Origin: Crambe crambe
Taxonomy: Eukaryota; Porifera; Demospongiae; Poecilosclerida; Crambeidae
Length of the DNA: 64,000 nucleotides
Assembly: GCA_963924555.1 (NCBI GenBank)
Contig: OZ004587.1
Span: 5,084,001-5,148,000, forward strand
Direction of reading: 5' to 3'
Shown: one piece after another, positions 56,275 to 64,000 of the stretch
Position numbering within the stretch: the first letter of the stretch is position 1
How the letters are laid out: the number at the start of each line of letters is the position of its first letter
The notes under the pieces: generated by a model
Seen by the model: only the letters and a program-made list of their open reading frames with translations
Told to the model about the DNA's origin: nothing
The model's database searches: none
Made by a program: the position numbers and the translations under genes

Positions 56275-58190
56275 CTACTTTATTGATCTGTAGTCCACAT
56301 TGCGTGCTGAAAGTAGTCTCCTCTCACTATCGTTAATTTCCACCGCTGTTACTTCGTGTAAGTTGCGAGGATCCCGTTCGATATTCCTAATCACAATATC
56401 CTCGACATCAGCCTGTGAAAACGGATTTTCTTCTCGCTTTCTGTACTTGTATTTCCAAGCAGTGACAGAGAAGAAAACAATGGCAAGAATTCCAATTATT
56501 ACAGTTACAACCAAATACCATAATTCACATCTAGAGGATAAATCATGATGAGAACTTTTGGTATATAAAAGCAAATGCTGATCTTCTTCCAACCAATAAT
56601 CATTGATAGCATTCTCAGTAACATTACCATTAGCTGCCAGACCCCAGATACTTTTCAGGGTGAATGGAACTGAAATGACCACACCAAATAGCTGAAAAAT
56701 CCCTTTGACGGAGTAGAAAGTACCGATTATCAGACCAGTCATAGACTTTGGACTTTGAGCAGCGATGAATTCAAAAATACTTGTATTATTGGAACAGCCA
56801 CTCCGTGTAGTACAGTCGGTATAAAAAGGACTTCCCAATGTGCATTTAAACTGTTATCAACTGACATATAAATGCACACTCAAGTGTATCGATATTGTTT
56901 TTTTCATTAGTCGTGAAATCATAATGACTTATTACTTCTATTAGTAAAAAACTGATTATACACATTATCATTATTGTCAATCCCGTTAGCAGACGCACAA
57001 GTATCTTGGGAATCCTATTAAGTACTTTGAAAATAATGACCCTGTATATTGGAAAGAATAGCAACGATATCACGTTTGTTATATTCCCGCTACCCAAGAA
57101 AGGCCAGAATGCCAAACAGTGTTCTGTTATCAGTGATCTATTCACCAGGTGCCTGACATAATGCTGATACATGAAGTAAGACGTTGGTACAGAGAGTATG
57201 TACGTGAACCCAATGCTCACTAGCAAGCGTAGTATTTGAAGAAATGTTTTAACATTTTCAACATCTTCAGTAGAGAACTGACCGCCATAGTGAACCTTAG
57301 CGAAATCAAGTCTTCCAGGACGCAAGTCTGAATAGTAAAAAAATGTGCTCCTTCTTCGTTGTGGATGGTGATGCCTTAAAGTGTATGTAATGATTCTTAC
57401 CAGAGTTTTGTATGGGGCGATATTTCCGGGTTCAATGTAGAAAACATTTCGCATTCTGATTATAATAATAACAGAAAAAACCAGTAACAGGAAGAGGCCA
57501 AGAGACATTAATAATTAAAAAATACCTCCCAATTCATATTTCGGTGCAGTGCTTAAGTTATCACAATATTATTTGCTGCAGCTGTGGGGGTAACAGTAAT
57601 GGTTGTTCCTACGTAGATATTGCAACCAAACTAGCCAGTGTAGATACAAGCTGAGGTATCGGCTGTTGTGCTCCATCAGTTGATCTAGACCAAATTGGAT
57701 CACATTAGCATCAAATCCGGCAACACCAATCATACAAGTCAAGTAAGAAATGACATCCAGTGCAGTCATAACAGGATTATTATCACTCTGATAGTGTTCA
57801 TAAACTCCTGCGAGGAGTGAAGAAATTGACCTCACAAGTGTACCTAGAGCCATGAAGGACAAACTTAATGTGACTGTCCAGTAACGTCCACAGCAAATAT
57901 CTGCCATGAAGCCACATAATGGATACAGTATAAAGCTTAAAATGGTTATCGAATATGACAAAAATGTTATCAGGAAAGACCCTTGGTGGTGGTAGATAGT
58001 TTGCAAGTGACTTTTGATGCTAGTGGGAACAGTGAAACCAATGTACCCAGCGATCATACCTGCATGGTACAAAGGCTAGTAGAAAGATGATGGAGATGGC
58101 TTTAGATCGCGGGCAAAGATTGCATGCTATGGAATGCCTTGGGTGAACAGGAGTCTGCTGCTTTCTGGTGGCTCTAAGTCTTGATGCCAT
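56275..58190 (-). pseudogene. Proton-coupled oligopeptide transporter (POT/SLC15-like) pseudogene
   Basis: Minus-strand segments spell a POT-family membrane transporter in order: MASRLRATRKQQ (58190), CPRSKAISIIFLLAFVP, MIAGYIGFTVPTS, LYPLCGFMADICCGRYWTV, VIQFGLDQLMEHNSRY, HWLVWLQYL, RNVFYIEPGNIAPYK, WEVLFIPTVLHGVA, IFEFIAAQSPKSMTGLIIG, and a last helix plus a cytoplasmic tail. ADxxxGRYWT and FGLDQL are POT hallmarks. The frame breaks at least near 58060, 57606, 57560, 56870 and 56790, and a TAA lies in frame near 57520. No splice sites rescue these. Short-chain homopolymer error is unlikely to explain all of them, so this is probably a dead gene copy. Confidence 0.8.
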
Positions 58191-60106
58191 CTGTGGAGAA
58201 GTATTAATTTTGTCTTTCTTAAACACTGCAACCAGCATGCAGATAATATAGTCGAACTAGACTTAGCTAGCTAGCTATAGCCGGTTTTTTTGGTTGTTGA
58301 CTATAGCATTTGGTTTGCTTACAATGATGCAACAACATTGTTATGCTTTTACTTTGGATGTAGCTACATACGTCTTTTCTCATCATTTTAGTTTACTTTC
58401 TTTCCCTTCCACTTACTAGAGTAATTATACACTGAAAGCTACTTAATAATGCACTTACATACAATTACATCCTAGCTATATAGCTACAATCATTTTTGAA
58501 TGATGAGGAATAATGCACTTAGCTACTAAAACAAAATACATACACTACCAGTATAGGGAATAGAAGGGTCTTCTCAAATTTTCGATGCTGTGGATAGCCA
58601 ATGGATAATGCTAAAAGCTCTGCTGGTATACGTATGTATCTATACATATAGCTATACCCTCTTTGTGAATGCTTGCATACTGTGGGCCATGCAGCTATAG
58701 CTATCGTGTTGGTGAAACAAAATATATATTTAATGATTGTGGCTATGAGGACTTTATGAGGATTGTGCATTAGCTATTATAGCTAGATGTCACTAAATGG
58801 AATAAAAGTGTGGGAAACTGGAATCTTGCTGTGACTCTATATACATGCATAAAGGACTTTGATCTAGCATCTCTAATTAAGTCGCCAGTGTTGGTTCGAT
58901 ATATACGAGATCGAGACTTCCTTTTTGTAGAGTGCCTGAAGATCAATAAGCTGTATAACTTACAAGTATTTAGTCTGGACATGCATGACCTAAACAATTA
59001 ATTGTCTTGTTGTAATAAAAGGCTCTAATGTTGAGAGCATGCATTATAATTATAGAGGAAACAATTATTATTTTAAAAAACAACAACAATTTTTTGTGTT
59101 AGTCATGCAGCTCAGAATCGAACAAACAGGAAGAAATAGGGGGCATAGCATCATGGTATAGGGAATAGAATAGGCAAAAAAATTGGCTTCTTGCAACCCT
59201 GCATGCCATTATACGTACATAGGCACATGTAGCTATAAGGTTACATACAGGGATGTGTTATATCTCTGAGTGATTGAATGTTTGAGCATGGGTGAGACAT
59301 AGTCTGGGAGTATGACTGGCAGCTGATCGGGATCCAGTTCCTTCTTCTCCAACAAGGCATGCATGATCACTGAAGTGCACAGCTCCTTAAGACTCCCCAT
59401 ACCTACATGGAACATAATATTTTCACACACATCATCTATAGCTTCATCAGTTGGATTTTACAGGCCAATCCAAAAAATACCAGACAAATACCAGGCCAAA
59501 GTCAATATATGTAGTTGCTTGTGCATGATCAGATACAATATGTACTGCCTCAGAAGGTTAGATCATTGATTATTTCATTTCCCCTTCTTTAGTTAACATC
59601 TACATCATCCATTGAAAAGTCACTGGTTGATTGGAAAAAAGGACTATTCTGGAAGCTAGACCTGCATGGCCCACATAATATAATTAGCTACTCATTATAA
59701 TTACTTGGCTGAGGTAAAAAATGTTTGTTTAGCTGTATGACACCCCATAAATGAGTATTCTTAGACCCATGCCAATCAAGCTAACAATAGCTATGTATAT
59801 TATAGTAAAAATAATGCCAATGGTTACTAGGAATACCACATACTTACGTATGATACTGTGGCAAAGTATATAACGTGTACAGTATTTTCTGTGGCTAAAT
59901 TTAGTAACCACCTGCAGCATTTGAGTATGTTGCAACACTATTATTAATTTTATGTCAGGCTCCTAGAAGCAAGTCAGTTGGCAAGGTCAGAGGAACAGGA
60001 AGCCTCATGCAGGCACCCTTTTCACTTGATAGTACATACAATCATGTGTATTTGGATCCAGCATTCTGTTCGGTATAGGTGCACCTACAGTATGGACTGC
60101 ACTCAC
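58191..60106. other. Intergenic; no gene supported
   Basis: AT-rich with TAGC words. Short ORFs near 58519-59569 have no domain and no paired splice context. The segment ending at 59430 on the minus strand could be an old coding fragment but cannot be named. Confidence 0.4.
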
Positions 60107-60433
60107 TTAAGAGGTATGATTCAATCTGCTAAGCTCCCTCCCAGTGTCAAGGTTTCCCAGTACATTGTAGAGTGACTGCCATGTTCGGGGGACTATCTTC
60201 AAGGAGAGCCACTCAAAAAAATCTTTCTTTTCCACTGCAGAAACCCAGTGATCATCTTTCAAGAAATCTTTATAAAGCTGGCAGTGTCCATGGTTATGGG
60301 GGCAATCTTTGGTCTGGCTGTTGGGATCCTGATCTTTAATCTTGTGCAGTGCAGTGATGACTTTTATTCCTGCCGCCTGAAGTTTAGACAGAGCACTCCA
60401 GTTGAACTGATGATCAGAATCATAATGAAGACA
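60107..60433 (-). CDS. Terminal coding exon, 108 residues, family unknown
   Basis: On the minus strand, after acceptor TATATAG at 60434-60440, an open frame runs 109 codons to TAA at 60109-60107. It has no Met and so is easily overlooked. It reads HYDSDHQFNWSALSKLQAAG, then IKVITALHKIKDQDPNS, CPHNHGHCQLYKDFLKDDHW, KKDFFEWLSLKIVPRTWQSL and ends LSRLNHTS. Composition and absence of stops favour a real exon; the opposite-strand ORF at 60248-60445 overlaps it and looks less protein-like. It lies just downstream of the kelch fragment on the same strand and could be its last exon via a donor near 60486-60500, but the phases are only satisfied by a weak donor (TAT|GTCAAT). Confidence 0.5.
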   Translation of the reverse strand, partial: CLHYDSDHQFNWSALSKLQAAGIKVITALHKIKDQDPNSQTKDCPHNHGHCQLYKDFLKDDHWVSAVEKKDFFEWLSLKIVPRTWQSLYNVLGNLDTGRELSRLNHTS

Positions 60434-60464
60434 CTATATAAATAGATGGAAGAAGAATGCCCGA

Positions 60465-61464
60465 TCAATATCCACCATTGACATAACATTGTGTACCTTT
60501 AATGTATGGCGTGTAAAGAATAAAAGAACACCTTTTACAGTCTAGAATCGAGAAGTTCCCTCCAGGAAGTAAATGAGTGCATCCTGCAGTATCAGGTGCT
60601 TCTCCATCCTCACTGGTTCCTATTGCCACTACTGACTGATTGTGAATCACATGCGTAGAGAGTAAATAACCTGGTGATGTAACAGTCGTGCTAAAATAGA
60701 ATAACTTCCTCTGAAAGGAAATCAGTAGGTTATTGTTAGTAAAATTGCCACACTGCCAGCCAGTACCCCACAAATCAACAGAATTGGATTTTTTCACAGC
60801 ATTATTTGATGGTGTGCATGATGCTATCAGTGCCTTCGGATCACAGTAGAAAATACTGCCACTGTGACCGTTACTGCATATATATAAGTTCCCATTGTGA
60901 AGGCTAAGCATGATATTTGATGGGCCCTGATCGTATGGTGGAGGCGCAATAGTCCACCACTGTTCCTCCATCAACACCTCCACAGCTGTACACGCTGTAA
61001 AACTTGAATTATTATTGGCACTCCCACCAGCCACTATCAAACACTCTGGAGTTCCAGCATTCACAACAGATGGGTATTTCCGTCCTGTTGGCATTGGAGG
61101 CAAAGATGATGGGTTCCAGCTGTATCCATCGTCATCACTCACCCATACCTTCCTGCCATTGGGGGGTTCCCCACCTACTAACACCAGCTGGGAGTGATAA
61201 GTGGAAAGTCCAGGAGAGATACAAGGAAGAGGAGGTGACACTTTCCAGGAGCAGGAATCGTAGAAGCACAGCGAACTCTGCCGGCACCCCTTACCACAGC
61301 TATAAATCAGTATATGTAACCCCGACTATCAGATAGCCTTTGAATGACAGCGTGTCGGACCTCATGCGAGGGTAAGGCGGATGCTTAGTGGCAGGTAATA
61401 CTCCTTTGAACTCCGTTTTCTTCCACTTCAAAGTGCCTAGGGGATTTAAGAGGTCTACTGACAT
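60465..61464 (-). pseudogene. Kelch-type beta-propeller fragment with a frameshift
   Basis: ATG at 61464 opens MSVDLLNPLGTLKWKKTEFK, then LPATKHPPYPRMRSDTLSF and GYLIVG; the frame then stops at a TAG near 61300. A one-base shift near 61318-61325 restores homology: LHILIYSCGKGC, SLCFYDSCSWKVSPPLP, HSQLVLVGGEPPNGRKVWVS, LPPMPTGRKYPSVVN, CLIVAGGSANN, NLYICSNGHSG, VVAIGTSEDG, stop at 60467-60465. The repeating W...P.P...R......L.V.GG pattern is kelch-like, about four blades. Either a recent pseudogene or a single-base error in the assembly. Confidence 0.65.
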
Positions 61465-61590
61465 AGCTACAGCCGATAGCTAGCTAGATCGATGGCCAAG
61501 GAACAGAAATTATAGCGGAAACTCTTGACTAGTTTTCTCCAGGAACGCTTTCGATGTTTTTGTTCCTAGGAATTAGGAACTTGGCAATCT

Positions 61591-61747
61591 GATCGACTAG
61601 TCTGGCGGCGCCGACCCTATACCTCCTTTTTCTTCCTGATCGACTAGTAGTCTGGCGGCGCCGACCCTTTACCTCCTTTTTCTTCCCCCAAGAAAAAGGA
61701 GGTAAAGGGTCGGCGCCGCCAGACTACCATTGGTACTAGTACCAATG
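61591..61747. repeat. Stacked palindromes
   Basis: A 36-base perfect inverted pair (61648-61683 and 61691-61726, loop TCCCCCA) containing GGCGGCGCCGACCC; a tandem copy of the left arm at about 61591-61636; and directly after it a perfect 20-base palindrome CATTGGTACTAGTACCAATG (61728-61747). GC content is far above the surroundings. Located about 130 bases upstream of the kelch start. Confidence 0.9.
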
Positions 61748-62176
61748 ACTCCAATTGCGGAAATGAATTATTATATTGCGGGCAGACAAGCTGGCTCTCA
61801 CTGTTTACCTTGGGTGGGAGCTCAACAGGCACATGCACCTCACTGTGGTAACAGCTAGGTTCCTAAAGAGCAAGACTGATTTTACAATTAATTATTATTA
61901 AATTTTTCAAGCTTGCTCACATAAGTACACTTATACTAGCTATAGTACTGTAGCTAGTATATTCAGTTATCATTATTCAACTGCACTATACTATACATGA
62001 AGAATAATCATGAATCAAAACATCACATGATGATAATCATAATTATGACTCAAAGTGTCACATGATTATATTGTGAGTGGGTTATTCATTGACATTATAT
62101 AATGTAGCTAACTTGACATTATAGAGTATAAGACCAGCTTAGATCTATATAGCTATTAAAATAAGCTGAAATTAAT
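61748..62176. other. Intergenic, 5' of the MRH-like gene
   Basis: AT-rich; AGTATAAGA at about 62127 could act as a TATA element 50 bases before the ATG at 62177. Confidence 0.35.
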
Positions 62177-62997
62177 ATGGCGTTCTATCTTCATATTCTG
62201 TGTCTGGTGGTCTGGGTTTTATGTGCATCACCCGTAAAAAATGAGCTGATGGCAAAGGATGAAGCTACTACAGCAGATGTAGTTCCATGTTATAACCAGG
62301 GGGAATATTTCACCATAGATGTCAGGAAGTTGGCTAGTGAATTTGAGTGAGTGCCTTCAATCTGGAATCTTAAATACATAATTTATAGTTTGTGAGAATG
62401 CCATAAGGTAGCTATTTACATGTACTCCTATTACAGAGGAAAGAACATAACATCTTCCGACGGTCACCACATCTATTTTCTCTCTCTCTGCTCACCTATA
62501 GCATGCAGTTTCAAGAACCCTAAACCAGCAGATGCAGCAGAAGCTGTAAGTCAAAAAAAGATCACTCTTTAGCCTTAGTTATTTCTGTCAATGTACATAC
62601 AGGTATGTCAGTATGATGCAGTAAAAGACACTTTCTACAGCTTGGGGAAGTTTACACAGTACCAGTGGCAAATCGTCAATCAGACCTACTACTACATTAC
62701 TTTTAGTGGTGGTGACAGAGTGTATTCATGGAATGCTGATACTGAGAGGTAAGAAAATCAAAATCTACTGGTAACTAGCTATGTACACATTTGTGTGTGT
62801 CATTAAATAGACATGCCAGAATTGGATTCAATATTGATGGTTCTAAGGAACCAAGGATTGAAATTACATCAGTAGAACTCTCAGGAGCAGGGACTCCCAC
62901 CTATGTGAGTAATTTTGATACTGACTACAGCTTCCAACTATAATTATGGATTTCTTAACTATATTGACAGGTTTTCAATGTTTACTACAATGGCTAG
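62177..62997 (+). CDS. Small secreted protein resembling the mannose-6-phosphate-receptor homology (MRH) fold
   Basis: Five exons in frame: 62177-62346, 62437-62545, 62603-62748, 62811-62904, 62971-62997; 181 aa, TAG. Residues 1-18 are a signal peptide (MAFYLHILCLVVWVLCAS). Then CYNQGEYFTIDVRKLASEFE, IYFLSLCSPIACSF, AVCQYDA, ITFSGGDRVYSW, RIGFNIDGSKEPRIEITSVE and a final FNVYYNG. The order of an L-rich first strand, Y/F-x-L-x-x-C-x-P segment, a Cys-Q segment, an SGGDRV turn and a late Arg strand is that of MRH/CD-MPR-like domains (also found in Atg27 and glucosidase II beta). Only four of the usual Cys are evident, and no membrane segment follows. The exact family is uncertain. Confidence 0.75.
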
Positions 62998-63909
62998 AAA
63001 CGTTTCAACAGTATACAGAGTTGTAATTTTAATTACTCCATAGATAGTTATAATCAAAATCAATAATTATATTGCTTATCATTTTAGTCTGGATACCAAA
63101 CACTGACTTATGCCATGCGTGTTATAGTGAATACCCTTACTTGAAGGCTCAAACAGTCCATGCACTTGTACATGTATTATTAATGCATGATTCAACCTCT
63201 AAGCTCTAGCTATAGTAGCTATAACGATATTCATGATTTACTATGCATGATGCAATAATGTGCCATGATTACTTTTAGACCATTATGTAACCATGCACAG
63301 TTACTTTTAGGACCTGATCACATGCATGGTCAATCAAATTCAATATTTTCTTCATTCAACTGTGAAGATCTACGTAAAAGTCATTATTATCATGTTCACT
63401 ATGGTACTCACATAGCAGCATTATAGGTAGCTATGTGGCTAGAATCCAGTTCAATTCAACTCACACAACCTGCTTTAAATTCCACTTTTAAGTTCCTAAC
63501 ATTAATTAATGTATCACCACAGCTATTCTCTGGATCACCTTTATTCAGTAAGAGAATATAAAAATAGGTTGTATTCACAATGTGATATTCTAAGTTTAAT
63601 TGAACTTCCCAGTCAAACTAACTTAGCTACTATATGTATATATAGGGCCCTAGCATTGGCACCTTCAGCAAATTTTGACAAAAGACTTCTTGTTATCAGC
63701 ATGCATTATAGCTATGTATATAGCTCCAGCTTAGTGAACCAGGATGGAAAAAAATGGCATGTAAACATGCACAACCCGATGGCTTTCCTCATCCAACACA
63801 GGGTTGCTCCTGCACTAATGGGATATTCTCCACCATTGAAGTCCTCAGGCAATTCCCCCTATCTCAGAGTCTGTGTTTCTTTCTTTTTTTTTTCTTTTTT
63901 TTTTCTTTT

Positions 63910-63940
<31 letters not shown>

Positions 63941-64000
63941 GGGGGAGGAGGCATTATTAATTTTGACAGCATTGTTTGAGTATAATGTTCTGTTACACCA
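62998..64000. other. Intergenic to window end; homopolymer tract
   Basis: No gene. A T-rich run (about 63872-63918) abuts a G run of about 26 bases (63919-63944). The ORFs across it are artefacts of the homopolymers. Assembly accuracy is doubtful at this point. Confidence 0.5.

Noticed and set aside
63509..63979. 156-codon ORF at the window end
   Set aside because: Its second half reads through poly-T and poly-G (FFFF, GGGG). The first half has no domain and no splice context.

Overview
This is animal nuclear DNA, most likely from a demosponge. It is AT-rich, the genes are split by short GT..AG introns, and mobile elements and simple repeats fill the spaces. The protein set is metazoan: a receptor tyrosine kinase with an HRDLAARN loop, Calx-beta and fibronectin III modules, a thrombospondin type 1 domain, and large-lipid-transfer (vitellogenin-type) proteins. 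The self-complementary words TAGCTA and TACGTA are very common in the non-coding parts. The sponge assignment is an inference from gene content and style; the species is not recognised.

Layout. 1-8350: end of a tandem-duplicated Calx-beta/FN3 secreted protein gene, a decayed GH5 cellulase-like fragment, a 134-bp-arm palindrome, then a second Calx-beta/FN3 gene (4513-8008). The second gene appears to carry the promoter, 5' UTR and signal-peptide exon of a lipid-transfer gene. 10177-12451: a four-exon secreted TSP1 protein with fifteen 8-residue repeats and a strongly basic Ser/Arg/Lys tail. 13632-26416: two 11-exon lipid-transfer paralogues, head to head (minus 18245-13632, plus 21814-26416), with the same exon phases and nearly the same exon lengths, but different tails. 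26417-43180: mostly mobile elements and repeats, with a small mucin-like membrane protein (30694-32652), a coding exon split by an inverted-repeat element with a 7-bp target duplication (34362-35642), an internally deleted pogo/Tigger-type transposon with a PHD-like finger (36876-38224), and a 223-bp tandem duplication holding nine nuclear-receptor-type direct repeats (40555-41004). 43181-54182: an 11-exon receptor tyrosine kinase of about 720 residues, its introns loaded with small inverted-repeat elements. 54490-61750: nested elements, a peptide-transporter (POT) pseudogene, a frameshifted kelch-type fragment, and a 327-base minus-strand coding exon that begins without a Met. 62177-62997: a complete five-exon secreted protein resembling the mannose-6-phosphate-receptor homology fold.

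How the genes may work together. The first 27 kb is a block of secreted or matrix-type proteins: Calx-beta/FN3, TSP1 with a basic tail, and lipid-transfer pair. They share architectural traits such as signal-peptide first exons, phase-1 introns in the Calx-beta gene, RxKR cleavage sites and Pro/Ser/Thr-rich repeats. A role in the extracellular matrix, aggregation factor or skeleton is a hypothesis, not something the sequence proves. The exon models were assembled by eye from splice consensus, reading phase and paralogue comparison, without transcripts.
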